Shown here: positions 8,799 to 20,712 of the stretch, one piece after another
How positions within the stretch are numbered: the first letter of the stretch is position 1
How the letters are laid out: the number at the start of each line of letters is the position of its first letter
Source of the DNA: Persicaria tinctoria
Lineage: Eukaryota; Streptophyta; Magnoliopsida; Caryophyllales; Polygonaceae
Direction of reading: 5' to 3'
Assembly: GCA_037127255.1 (NCBI GenBank)
Contig: JBANSL010000013.1
Span: 28,987,688-29,051,687, forward strand
DNA: 64,000 nucleotides
Translations under genes and position numbers: made by a program
Notes under the pieces: model-generated
What the model saw: only the letters and a program-made list of their open reading frames with translations
Databases searched by the model: none
What the model was told of the DNA's origin: nothing

Positions 8799-11753
8799 TA
8801 GGACTGGGCATCCGGTCTGGACCGGATCGGACCGGACCGGAAATTCCGGTCCCGGTCCGTTCCGATGGACCGAAATTTTCAGAGACATAGACCGCGGATC
8901 GAACCGGGACCGAGAAATATAGTCCCGGGTTTTCCGGACCGGAAAGACCGGTTTGATGCCTCAGCCATGTGTTTTTTTTTTTCCAGCTGCAAAGATCTAT
9001 TTTTTTTTCAAAATACCAAATAAACCTAGATCTAAAAAAACCAAATAAACCTAGATCTAAAATTTAAACTAGATAATTTGTCAAAATCGATAATAATTTG
9101 TCAAAATAAACCTAAAAACGCTAGATCTAATTTTTAACGACACAGAGTACGACCTACTGGCGGTGAACAGAGAGAGGGCTTGTCGTTGGTGGCCTACTGG
9201 CGCCGACGGTAATTGCGTCCGGTGAGCACGAGGCCTGAGCCTCTGAGAGGCGCGACAAAGAGAGCGAGAAGGCCAAGAGAGCGAGAGACTAAGAGAGCGA
9301 TCGAAGGGGCGAGAGACTGAGAGAGCAAGAAGTTGAGCGAGTGAGAGGGCTGAGAGAGGGAGAGGCTGAGAAAGCGAGAGGGCTGAGAGAGTGAGGGCAT
9401 GAGGGAAGGGCTGGGAGTAGGCCTGATATACGAGCCTACGAGCTCGAGTACTTGATGTTCAAGCTCGACTCGTTTATAAACGAGCTGAGCTCGAGCTCAA
9501 TTTCTATTCGAGTATATACTTATGCTCAAGCTCGGCTCGCGAGTAAGGTGTAGAACTCGAGCTCGGCTCGATGATCTCAGTTGTCCTCGAGCCCCAACAC
9601 GAGCCCGAACTCGATAAGCTCGATTGGGCTCGTTACGAGCTCGAACTCGGGCTCGATGAGCTCGTTAGGGCTCGAATGACCTCGGCACTAAACAAAACCC
9701 AATTTATTTCAGCAACAGCAAACATAAATGGATGAACACAACAGCAACCTAATGAACAACAATTCACTTCACTTGGAATTGAAATTAAAGTGAGCATTGA
9801 GCAACAGCAACCTAATGAACAACAGTTCACTTGGAATTGAAATTAAGATTCAAAAATCCAACAACAATCTAACAATTCAATTGAAATTAAAGTTCAAACT
9901 AAGTAGAGAGAATAAGTAGAACGAGCTTCCAGCAGCAATCCAACAGCTTCAACATTCCAGCAGCATTCCAACAGCTTGCACTCCTTGCAGCAGCAATGTT
10001 CCAGCAGCAGCAACACTCTAGAAACTCAGTAGCAGCAGCAATCCAACAGCTTACTGAAATTGTTGGCTTTGTACTGAGAGATATTATGTCAAACAAAGAA
10101 GTTGCTAGAGTTATTTACTTATTCAATCATCTGGGAAGTCGAGAGCAATTTAAAAAAAAAAAAGCAAAAATCATAGATGAACAACCACAATTCTATAAAG
10201 AACCTTCACGAAAATTTCATGCTTGCAGTTAGACTAGGATTATGCATGGGCTAAATGAAGCAACCAAAACTTGTACCAACGTGGAAATGAAATTTGGGTG
10301 TATACAATTTGAGAACCTACAGTACAGGAAGCATTACAATGCCTAAAATCAAAATTTGAAGGTACCAATAATTATAGGACTTGTATTTTGGCAAAGACTT
10401 TCTCAAAGAACTAGTGCCATAAAACATTAATTGGCATGTGAAGCCTCAAAATTGGTATGATTACTCCAAGATACCCCTCTGCAATCAACTCTTGAAGTTA
10501 AAGCATGGATAGAGTGCAAAGCCAACAATATATAAAACATAGGGCTCCGCATAACTTAACTCTCGCATCTTAATTAGGTACTTATGCAACATTCCAGAAA
10601 ATCAGCAACTAAAGAAACCGTAGCCGTACAGGGCAAACACACAAATCATAATAGAAAGAAACCGTAGCAGTAAAGGGCAAACACAGAAATCAGATTTTAC
10701 AAGGCAAACACACAAATCAAATTTTACAGGGCAAACACAGCAAACAAACCGTAGTAGTACAAGCCAAAAATCAAAAGAAAGATGCACTTGCAATCATATT
10801 CAATAGAACAACACAAACCAAATCAGAATCTCAAATTAATCATATATGCACAAAGTTTGCAATTTTAATCTATGCACAAATCATCTATGCACAGGATTTC
10901 AAGAAGAAGCGAGATTGAGCGTAAACCTGACGACTCGAGACCAGATCTGTAAGTGGAGGAGCGGAAAGATGAGAAGCGAGGGAGATTAGAGAGATGAAGC
11001 CGGAGAGAGAAAAGAAAAGCGGAGCAGGGAGGCCGACGGGATGAGAGCAGAGAGCGGAGAGAAGCAGAGACTTGGGAGATTAGAGAGGCGGCGACCAGAG
11101 GAGAGACTTGGCGAGCGGCGCCGGCGACCGGCTGGAGACTGTCAAACGACGAGACTATGGGAGGGAGGAGAGGTCACGAGCGGCCGAGCGAGATTGAGAG
11201 ACTGAGAGGCGATCGAGAGATGACAAGATGAAAGATTGGATGGAGGCGGCTGGGACTAGCGGAAGGGTTACACAAACCCTAGGCTAAGTTATATATATAC
11301 GAGCTGGCGAGCTACTCGAGCTCAGGTATAGGCTCGAACTCGGCTCATAAATACATTCGAGCGATCCCGAGTCGAGCTTTTACCGAGCTGAGCCCGAGTC
11401 GATCCCGAGCTACTCGGCTCATGTATCAGGCCTAGCTGGGAGCATTGAGAATTGAGAGGCCGAATGAACATTAATGAATAGTTGAAATATGAGCACGCCT
11501 CTGCACTCTCCACTCCAGTACTTACTTTCTTTCTTTCTCTTTTTTTTTTTAAAAAAAAAATTGACAGGGAATCCGGTCCAATTTCGGTCCGGACCGGAAA
11601 TTCCGGTCTGGTCCCGGGTTTGGACCGGAACCCCGAATCTAAAATTCTTCGGACCGTGGATCGGACCGTAATACTTCCGGTCCGATCCAAGACCGTAAAT
11701 TCCGGTCTGGTTCTGGTCCGATTCCGGTCCAATCCAAATTTTGCCCAGCCCTA
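8799..11753. mobile_element. hAT element with CCGGACC subterminal repeats (carries a nested hAT)
   Basis: The ends are TAGGACTGGGCA and, in reverse complement, TAGGGCTGGGCA. The perfect 8-bp TSD ATACTAGC lies at 8791-8798 and 11754-11761. Both subterminal zones (8810-8950 and 11570-11745) are dense in GGACCGG/CCGGTCC motifs. A GA-rich stretch of gagagagcgagag type fills 9170-9410. No hAT transposase frame was found, so it is a non-autonomous copy of about 0.9 kb once the nested element is removed. The same family recurs at 40601-41657. Confidence 0.85.
9418..11434. mobile_element. Second hAT element nested in the first
   Basis: The ends are TAGGCCTGATATACGAGCC and, in reverse complement, TAGGCCTGATACATGAGCC. 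The perfect 8-bp TSD GCTGGGAG lies at 9410-9417 and 11435-11442. Subterminal DNA is full of GAGCTCG/CGAGCTC motifs (9430-9670 and 11300-11420). The interior includes AACAACAG/CAGCAGCA-type low-complexity sequence (9710-10060), repeated gggcaaacacacaaatc-type blocks (10630-10740) and a GA-rich GC-rich zone (10900-11260). No long reading frame with hAT transposase features is visible, so it is non-autonomous. Confidence 0.85.
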
Positions 11754-11761
11754 ATACTAGC

Positions 11762-12286
11762 TTATAAACATATATTTAACATAAATAATTCATCAGATTC
11801 AGCTACCCCATCAACTACCATTTTATCAAGAATTGCCTAAATTCAATTTAAATCGATGAAATTGTTAAATTTCAAAACATAACATAAACCATGATATATA
11901 GTTTGAGACATAAAAATTGATTTCCTATACCCTAAAAGTATATGAATTAATCTGATTCTATATATTCTCAACAATATTAGTAATAGATTAAAAAAAATTT
12001 ATTTAATATTTAATTGAAATTGATCAATCAATCATGCTATATAAAACTATTACTATTACTATTATTATGTTAAAAGGCATAGGTTAAAAATACTATTTTT
12101 CTAATCAACATCTTCAAAATATATCAACACATTAATTAATGTTAAGAGATGTAAAAAGATCAAAAAGAGTTCCACATCGAAAGTCCTATCCAGCATCTCT
12201 AAAAACCCTATCCAACATTCTATGACTAAGCATATAGATACGAGACATCACTTCTCGAAGGACAATGTTGATAAAGAACATGTTAG
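11762..12286. other. AT-rich spacer before the Copia element
   Basis: The first ~70 bases are the right half of the older MITE hit by the hAT. The remainder is AT-rich and without features, up to GTTAG (12282-12286), the TSD of the Copia element. Confidence 0.6.
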
Positions 12287-12418
12287 TGATAACAGTAGTA
12301 TTGAATAGGCTAATGGGCCTAAGGGTCTCGTTGTAATTATTCATCCGTGTAACCTATATATATATACATTCTATCTTATGAAAGGCAAACCCCAAGGGGG
12401 AATTTATCCAATCTCACA
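12287..12418 (+). repeat. 5' LTR of Copia element
   Basis: It begins TGATAACAGTAG and ends CCAATCTCACA. It contains a TATA-like tatatatata before the conserved aaaggcaaaccccaag block. Confidence 0.85.
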
Positions 12419-12430
12419 TCGTATATGAGC
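12419..12430 (+). other. Degenerate tRNA-iMet primer-binding site
   Basis: TCGTATATGAGC follows the LTR immediately and matches TGGTATCAGAGC at 9 of 12 positions. Confidence 0.6.
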
Positions 12431-12431
12431 C

Positions 12432-12969
12432 TTTAGGCTTTCATCAAAATCAACCCTAATTTTTTTCTCTAGATCCCTCCTCGCCTCCTTGACCTACCCC
12501 CGCCGGCACTTTCCCACCACCGGTCATCCCTCGTCCCTTCATCCTCCTCGTCGCCGCCCCTGTTCATCTGCCCACCACCGCACCCTCGCAGCCCCCTTGC
12601 CAACGCTGCTCCCTCTATCCCCTTCGGTCCTCGCCGCTGCAATCCACAACTACACCCTCGCAGTCCCGCACCCACCAACATCCCTCATCTCTTCATCCTC
12701 CTCGCCGCCCCTTGTTCATCTGCCCATCACCACCACCGCACCCTCGCAGTCCCGCACCCATCAGATCCAGATCCGCCATCCCCAACACCCACAACCCCCT
12801 CACCGACGTTGCTCCTTCTCCCTCTCGCTCCCTCGTGCAGCCGCCTGTCTCGCCTCTCCATCCCCTTAAGCGCTGTCTTAGATCCGACCTCTCTCGCTCC
12901 ATCGTCGTCGCTCCAGTCTTGCCATCACCCACATATCCACGCCGGTCAACACCGGAAAGCCCAGATCTA
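12432..12969 (+). other. C-rich leader or eroded gag region of the Copia element
   Basis: This stretch is strongly C/T-rich on the plus strand and yields overlapping proline/serine/histidine-rich frames. I see no CCHC knuckle or Gag core. It occupies the place where Copia gag should be and is much too short for a full gag. Confidence 0.4.
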
Positions 12970-14197
12970 TCCGAATCTCATATTTGCGGTGCCTCCAACA
13001 TCCATGTCTCACAACTCAGGTATACTCTCTTCATCTACTTCTAACAACATGTCTTCGTCAATAATTGTCGGAAACGGTGCCTGCATTCCAGCCTTGGGTT
13101 TAGGGCAAACCACCCTCCCCACCCACGACAGCCCTATTCACCTAAACAATGTCCTTCTCTCTCCTAAACTTATTAAAAACCTTGTGTCTGTTAGGCGTCT
13201 TGTTACTGATAATCAAGTTTCCATTGAGTTTGACCCTTTTGATTTCTCTGTGAAGGATTACCCCACGGGAACTCTGTGCATGAGATGTAATAGCAAAGGA
13301 GAATTCTACTCGGTCACTCTCTCTGCGTCCGCCCATCTATCCCTGGCTGCTCAATCGGTGTCCGTCTGGCATGCCCGACTTGGCCATCCAGGATCACCTG
13401 CTTTTGATATTCTTAGGTCTAAGTTTTTTCATTGTAATAAAGAGCCCCGCTCTCCTATATGTCGAGCCTGTCAACTCGGCAAGCACATTAGATTACCATT
13501 TGTCAGTTCTTTGAATCGCGCACTAGCGACTTTTGATGTTATTCATAGTATCTTGTGGACCTCTCCGGTCATTAGCAATGAAGGTTTTCGCTTTGTTCTT
13601 GTTTTCTTGGATGCTTTCTCTCATTACTTATGGGTGTTCCCTCTCAAATACAAGTTAGTCTCAAGTTTACGCTCAATTTGTTTCGTTTCATGCCTATGTT
13701 CACACTCAATTTCAATGCTCCATTAAGTCCTTCAAATGTGACATGGGAGGTGAATTTAACAACACCAATCTCCACACCTTCTTTAACAATAATGGCATCC
13801 AATTCCGCTTCTCTTGCCCTCATACATCATCTCATAATGGAAAAGTTGACCGCATCATTCACACCATTACCAATTCCATGCGCACCCTTCTCCTTCATGG
13901 ACACGTCCCCTCTATATATTGGCCATATGCGGTCGAAACGACGTGCTACCTCCTCAATATAACACCCACCACCACCCTTCAAAACCTATGTCCGTTACAA
14001 GTCTTATTTTGCTTTACATCATCATATTCTCATCTTCGAGTCTTTGGTTGCTTGTGTTATCCTAACCAAGCGTCGCTTGCCCCTAATAAGCTTGCTCCTC
14101 GCTCTACCCCGTGTGTCTTTCTTGGGTATCACTCTCACCATAGGGGGTTTCGCTGTTTCGATATCAGTCGGAATCGAGTCATCCTCTCGCGTCATGT
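12970..14197 (+). pseudogene. Copia protease remnant and integrase (5' part of pol)
   Basis: The first bases hold a broken protease site: a GAS-type triplet is followed by a frame change near 13000. A continuous frame then carries the linker between protease and integrase, the GAG-pre-integrase motif HARLGHPG, and the integrase zinc-binding CRACQLGKH. In the integrase core the first acidic residue position reads HSIL instead of HSDL, the second Asp is in FLDAF, CDMGGEF follows, and the last acidic position is Asp where Glu is usual (NGKVDR). A frameshift at about 13663 moves the core into another frame. The frame ends at the C-terminal integrase motif SRHV, at the point of the Gypsy insertion. 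Two frameshifts and changed catalytic residues mark it as inactive. Confidence 0.85.
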
Positions 14198-16342
14198 TGT
14201 TGTGAGCTGAATTTGCCACATTTTACAGTAACATTTATATCGTTTTTTGCATACTTTGCATACATTTGGGGTAGCTAGTGCAGAATCTGTGTAGTTTATG
14301 TTTATTTGCCAAATTATGAAATCTACACCAGTTTCTGTTTAAATTCGCAGAATTCAAGACGTTTTACAACAACTTTAGGGAAGGTCAGAAAAGCTCGGAA
14401 AACCACTACAGAAGTCCAAGGTCAAAGAAGCAGCGGAACCAGTCGAATCAAGACAAGAGCCCAGGCTACTCGATCTCGAGTAGGCCTTACTCGATCTAGA
14501 CGAGCATGTCCGAGCACAAGCCTTGTCGACTAGGAGCCAGACCAACCCAGCTCCGGAGCCCTACTCGATCTCGACAAGCCCTAGTCGAGATCAACGACGC
14601 CTCAATGCCACACCCGGAGTTGACGAGAAGAAGAGCTAGTCGACAAGCCGAGGCCGACAAGGAGGCACTCGCTGCCAGCGATCCCACTCGCTGCAGCGGA
14701 CCGTTCGCTGCCGCGGAAATCCCCGCTGCCAGCGGGCGCCACACCCGGAGTCGACAGGACGAGGACGTGGATGACCTTACGACACTCGCTGCCAGCGATT
14801 CCACTCGCTGCAGCGGACCTCTCGCTGCCGCGGAAAATCTCGCTGCCAGCGGGATGCACCAAACCGACGAAGAAGCCAACTCGCGGAAGCGAAAGGGAAG
14901 ACCCAACTCAATGTCGACGAGCCCTTGTCGATGTCGACGAGACCCGTGAGCCAAGTCCGAGCCACATCGAGCACCAGCTAACCGAGACGACGAACCCGAG
15001 GAGCCAGTCGACAACACTCCTACTCGATGTCGAGGAGACCCTAGTCGACATCGACGACGAATCCAGAAGCTGTTGACGTGGCTTGACGAATCCTACTCGG
15101 AGTTGGAGTCCTTGGAAGCCGAGAAGACGAGAATTTATCCGATTCTATCAAAGAAGAGAGTTTTATCCACTTGAAACAATTTAGATATATTTAGATTTAA
15201 TTTCTTTATCGCTTTTATTTATCGTTAAGCATTTTAGATATAGTTTTAGATATAGATATAGATATTCTATCCTTGAGTAGCAAGGTATAGAAGGCTATAA
15301 ATAAAGCCCATGGGGCTCAGTTTTAGGCATTCAATTTCAGAGATACAGTGATACATAGAGATTTAGGAGTTCGAAGGTTTTAGGGTTTTGGCAGTTTACG
15401 AGAGTTGATTGCCAGGATTGTAAAGGCTTTGAATTTAGTTAATGCAAGTTATTCCCTTTTCATCAATCAATGTCTGAGTTTGCGATGAGGCGTGAGTAGT
15501 CCACCCACTTCTAGGGTTGGGGCGAGCTCGACGATAGCCATGCAAAATTGAGGTAAAAATCTGACCTTTATCATGTTTTGAGCATTTTCCTACTTGTTGA
15601 TGTGTTTATTACTCGTCTAATGGAGATCCATGCTAACAACTTGGATTAAAAACATAAAATCGGTAGAGACAATTAGGGTTTCTTGAGAGAGTTGTCTAAT
15701 TGTTGGAAAAGGCGAAAGCTTAGTCCTTTGATGCGATTTACATGATAATTTGTTTGGTTCTGCCTTATGCATGCTTGGTTATCGTTGTTGCAAACCCCAA
15801 TCTTGGAAGTCTTTTACATACAAGTTATTTCGAAAGTCCCAAAACATTTGTCTTTACTTTATTTCTTTATTTCGTTTTAATTTCTGCCCTCGTCGACCTC
15901 GACCAAGCCTGGTCGATCTCGACTACTGATTCTCGATCTAGCATCGCTGTAGCTTACTTGTGCAGGTACTCGACGAGACGAAGCTAAGTCGACGAGGACT
16001 GTACTCGACATCGAGTAGCCCCTCATCGACATCGACGAGCCCCTGTCACTGCTGCTGCGTTGTGTTCGACTGTGCCTAACCCATGTCGATTAACCCTTAG
16101 TCGAGGTCGAGTACCACTGTTGTCGACGTTCGTGAGATTTCACCGCTACCTAGGATCCGCTGACACGCTTCCTCGTGGATTCGATCCTGACAACCTTCTA
16201 CTACAACGGGAGGAAGTCTTGTATTTATTTGCTGAGACAGGGAAGTCGGTCTGAACTTTATTCTATATTTATTTCATACTTGACCATCCTCTTGCAACAA
16301 CAAATTGTTTATTTCATACTTGAACATCCTCTTGCAACAACA
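14198..16342 (+). repeat. 5' LTR of Athila-like insertion 1
   Basis: It starts TGTTGTGAGCTGAATTTGCC and ends CTTGCAACAACA before AAT and the primer site. It carries many TCGA-rich repeats (ctcgatctcgacaag-like) and a cluster of CGCTGCCAGCG-like motifs (14665-14850). From about 16222 the U5 end differs completely from the U5 of the 3' LTR and contains a ~40-bp tandem duplication (tttatttcatacttga...caacaacaaattg). Confidence 0.85.
15296..15303 (+). promoter_or_regulatory. TATA box of the LTR promoter
   Basis: TATAAATA sits in ggctataaataaagcccatgg. The same block is kept in all five LTRs of this family here (26528-26535 plus; 28560-28567, 31760-31767 and 38424-38431 minus), which supports a core promoter role. 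Confidence 0.6.
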
Positions 16343-16345
16343 AAT

Positions 16346-16363
16346 TGGCGCCGTTGCCGGCGC
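16346..16363 (+). other. Primer-binding site, tRNA-Asp, altered 3' half
   Basis: TGGCGCCGTTGCCGG begins the internal region but runs into CGCCAATTCATAAT instead of the expected GGGA. In this copy the sequence between the primer site and gag is replaced by a short repeated attcataataacatca unit. Confidence 0.75.
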
Positions 16364-16403
16364 CAATTCATAATAACATCAATTCATAATAACACAAGAG
16401 CAA

Positions 16404-17644
16404 ATGATCGAAAGGCTTACAAGGGAAATAGCCGCCAAAGATGCTGCTCTCGCCACTAAGAGAGTAGCCAGGGAACAGCAAGCTGAGCGTGCAAGGCAAG
16501 CAGAAGCTGAGCTTGCCCAATATCCAACCACTGCTGAGGATTATATGCATCCAACTCTCGTCGTGCCTGAATCGGCGATTCTAATCCCTGAAAACTCTTT
16601 TGAAATTCGCACTCAATTTTTGATAGAGCTTAAAAATAATGCTTTTTATGGCAAATTTAATGAGTGCCCTCTTGAACATATTACTAACTTTCATGATATG
16701 TGTCGTACTCTTGCAGAAGGTACAACTCTGGAATATGTCAAGATGAAATCTTTTCGCTGGTCGCTCGCTGGACCTGCACTAAAATGGCTTGAAGGGCTGA
16801 AGCCGAGATCTCTCACCACCTGGGCCCAAGTAGAGCAAGAGTTCCTGAACAAATACTTCCCACCCGCCAAAACAACACTTCTCCGTCAGAAAATCACCGC
16901 CTTCAAACAAAAGCAAGGGGAACCGCTGGCAAGGGCGTGGGAACGCTACAAGGAACTGCTGCGATCTTGCCCTACTCATGGACAGCCACCCTACGTCATC
17001 CAGGAGATCTTCTTCAACTCTCTGGATCAAATCACTAAGGATAGGATCAACCACTATACTCGCTATGAGTATCTGACGATGCCACCAAGCGACGCATGGG
17101 GTGTGCTAGAAAAGCTCACTAACTACGACAACAAATATGGGGCTCCTACAAACTATGAGGAGAACTCTTACGCCAGGCCAGCACCATCAATGCCACTATA
17201 TGAGCCAGCAAAGGAGATTGACCCAGATGTCAGGGAGCAGTTCTACAGAGACCAGAATCGCAAGCTCCTCAAGCAAGTCAAATATCTATCTGTCAATCAG
17301 CCTTGCATTGAATGCGGATCACAGAGGCACACCACTACTGAGTGCCCACACTCCGAGCAAGTCAGGATGGCAGAAACACATGAGCAGGCAGCCTACGCTG
17401 GGGGTCCAAATCGCTACATGGGAGACCAACGATCCTACCAACCACAGTGGAACCAAGGTCCTCCTAGGAATCCACCACCCTACAGAGCTCCAGGACATCC
17501 AGAAAGGGATCAAAAGAAGGATGATCTGCAGCTGATCCTAGAGGAGATGCATCGGAATCAGGGCACCATCAACAACCAATTCCAGAATATCACTACAAAG
17601 TTTGGAGAATTGGACATCTGGAAAAGGGGAATAGAGACGCAGAT
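16404..17644 (+). pseudogene. Athila-like gag, N-terminal and central part
   Basis: Gag is the structural protein that packages retrotransposon RNA. The frame matches the gag of the related insertion at 37338 nearly residue for residue from its position 41 on, so the first ~40 residues have been lost and this ATG is an internal Met. Visible parts are a charged N-terminal helix, the Gag core with FRWSLAGPALKWLEGL and EFLNKYFPP, and a CCHC zinc knuckle (CIECGSQRHTTTEC, CX2CX4HX4C). The frame is cut at GIETQ by the 3-kb solo LTR. With one TSD copy removed it continues in frame at 20718. Confidence 0.85.
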
Positions 17645-20600
17645 TGTAACGGCTCGGATTTTTAAATCCTAATTTTTACGGAAGAAAAAAAAAGAGAATT
17701 AAAAATGAAATTAAATCGGTTGTAAAACTCATTTAGCAGATTCCGACCGGAATATAAAATTTGATAAATAATTTCCATCCTGTTACCTCGAAAATTCGAA
17801 ATAATTATCGGATGGTGATATCCTTGTCGTTTTTAAAAATCTAATTGATCGAGGGGGCGAGAGTCGGGGAACCTAACATTCGAAAACTAATTATGAGATT
17901 CGAAATTCGCGTATTCGGGATTTATTTTCGGGTATTAATTATCCAATTCAACACTCATCCTCACCTACTCCCTCACCTCACCATACCCTTTCAAATCTAC
18001 CCCCTCTCCCCGTCATTGTTCATTCACACCACCCTCATTACCATCACTTTCATCTACTCCCTCTCCCTCCATTCTCTGGCTAATCATCACCACCACCGTC
18101 ACATTCACCATCACCTAAAACCTCCACCGTCACCTCCATTGTCGCCTCCAGCCCACCTCTTTCTCCTTCGTTCTCCTTCCACCCAAGGACCATCGGCAGC
18201 CCTCGACACCTTCTCGGAGTCACCAGCAACATCCGGAGCCACCCAACGCCACCCAGAAGCCGCCCAAGAGCCACCAGCGGCGCCGACAAGCCACCGAGGC
18301 ACCATGTCCCCCGTTTGATCGCGAACCAATCTTCCGGTAAGCCGTTCTCACTCGTTTTCGATCGGAATCGTCCTCGAGCTTCACCAATACCCTCATCCAT
18401 GTCCGATGCAGGTCCGATAAGCCATCGTGAGCCACCGACGACGCCCAGACCTCCGATCGAGATCTCCGAAGTCGCGAAATCACCTCGGTGAGCTTTCGAA
18501 CATCCTTCCTTTTCCTTGGTTCGTCTCAATTCATTTCCGTGTCGTTGGGTGGTCGGAGAGTGCGTGAGATCTGAGTGCGGGAAGCTTGGGCGAACTCGAG
18601 AGCTCTGGCGAGCTCGAGAGCGGGCGGGCGTGAGTGAGCGAGCATCAAGCAGCGAGCGCGAGTCGAGGCTGAGTGAGGATGAGAGCGCGAGCGTCGAGCA
18701 GTGAGCGAGGAGCAAGGAGTGAGGAGCGAGCGCAGGAGGACGGAGACGTCGGAGGCCGGGAGGAGGAGCTGGTTCGCCGGCGGGGATGGAGTCTCGAGCA
18801 GGACAAAAAGGGCGGGGCAAGATTTTGAAATTGAGAGGAAGAGGAAGACTCACGTGGCCCACCTCCTTGGTTGTTTTAATTTATTTGTTTTGTTTGCCTG
18901 GTTTAGGATTAATAATAATGGGTTTGGTTTGGTTCGGTTCGGTTCGGGTTATCCGTTTATTATTTAACTAATTAACGGAATTAAAAGTATTATATATATA
19001 CAATATTATTTGAGGTTTTAAAAGATAAAATATTATTTTGGGAGAATTATAAGGTTGGTTTATTAAATAAAAATGGTTTGAACTTTAGAGAATTTGGAAA
19101 AGAATTTCAAGGTCGGAAAATGATTTAATAAATAATAGAAAAAGGGAATTTTGCTAACACTTTCAAGGGTCGGGATTCTAACGCGGATTTGACACAGATT
19201 TGAATCTAAACTTGGGAATAAGACTTATTCGATGATTAACTAGCATGATAATATGAGTGTTTGACTAACGACATGATATGTGTGACTAATAGCATGACTT
19301 GCGGTGATTTACTATATGAGATTAAAATGTTAGATATTATGATGTTGATATATATATCTGTATGCCAAGTGTGAGTATGAAACGGTAATATGCAAATTTG
19401 ACTAAGTATGATATGAGAGTTATTTTAAGCCGATGAGTTGGCAAGTTACCATGAAAACGATATGAGATGATGAAACGAGATGAGAACTTGAATTGAGACA
19501 TTAATGTTGTTGATGATGAGATGGTTAACCTATATATGCTTTATGTGAATCTTGTGTGTGTTATTTGATATGCTTTGTGTAAGTAGACTTAGACTCATTA
19601 TGTTACTTATCTTCTAGGTGAGCTCTAATCTGCATGGATTTGCTTGATTGCTATATTGCTTGGATTCTGCGCTTCTCCAGGTAAGTTCTTTGAACTTACT
19701 CATGATGGGCGCTCTATGCACTGGGTGTTATATAGTAGGCTAGTGTTCATGCACCATACGACTTAGAATCACGCTTAGGATCTAAATTGGAAACCATATG
19801 ACTTGCTATATGTCTCTGCTAGAAAACGGCCGTTATAGGTGTTTATTAGATGTGATCTTTTTCTCTATTCTTGTCATCTTAGTGGGGCTTATTATAGAAA
19901 GTTGCTTGCACTTGATGGGTGAGGTAGGCTTTTTGGTAATAAGTCTCCATAGGACTCTTAGAGCATTAGGCCTTATATGAGTGTCGTTGTTTGCCTTCCC
20001 TTCATAGTTAGTAGGCTCTTTACGTAGGGACGGCCTGCACCGTGGGTGAGGTAGTTCCCTTTGAAGGGAGTTGCTAGAGGATTCCTTATGAGCCTAGAGG
20101 GACATGCTATTTGGCATTTCTTGTAACTACGCGCCTCTTTATTTATGTCCGCACTTAATTATTCGTATGCTTGTCTGTTTAAGTTCCGCCTTACATTACG
20201 CATTTCATCTTAGGAATAGGATGCTTATTATATGCCTCTCAGAGTGTGTTTACACACGTGCATGAGTGACCTGATGATTGACCCAGATCCCCCTCATTTT
20301 TTTTAGATTCAGGTAACCGCTAGCCGCTATCTTTGCTTATATGGATGCTTGGCGGGTTCAGACTTTTGGCGTTAGATTGAGAGCTCGAGAGACCACTAGA
20401 CTCCCTCTCTTTTATACTCTTTTACGTTGTGTTGTCCCGGCTCTGCCGTGGCACCTTTGGGATTGTATTTCGCTTTAACTTCACTTATGTTGGTTGCATG
20501 CCTAAATGGATTTTCCGCGTTGTAGACTTAGGACAGGCACAGGGGTTTACCCCGGGGTCTCCAACGGACCTTACGAATTTGGGTGCGAAATCCCGCTTTA

Positions 20601-20712
20601 AACTACAAATATTCGGTTTCAAACCTTCAACCTGTACTCGGAGCGCAAGATCCTAACGAGGGGTTTTATCCCTCGAAACGTAACTCGGGAATCATAATCC
20701 CGGGCCGTTACA
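17645..20712 (+). mobile_element. Solo LTR, 3068 bp, inserted in gag
   Basis: It begins TGTAACGG and ends CCGTTACA, flanked by CAGAT at 17640-17644 and 20713-20717. The 5-bp TSD and TG...CA ends, with no primer site or polyprotein inside, identify a solo LTR left by recombination between the two LTRs of a full element. The window's first 1.1 kb is another member of the family. Short serine/arginine-rich frames within it (18080-18860) show no recognised domain. Confidence 0.9.

Noticed and set aside
12469..12932. Several Gly/Arg- and Pro-rich frames on both strands
   Set aside because: These are shadows of one C/T-rich tract between the Copia LTR and protease remnant, with no Gag motifs.
14496..15076. 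Long serine/arginine-rich frames within the Athila-like LTRs, recurring at 24010, 31996 and 38701
   Set aside because: They arise from TCGA- and CGCTGCCAGCG-rich LTR sequence, occur in all frames, and are not conserved in length between LTR copies.
18080..18862. 260-residue minus-strand frame in the 3-kb solo LTR
   Set aside because: It is low-complexity (Ser, Arg, Pro), lies entirely within an LTR and has no domain. The related LTR at the window start does not preserve it.
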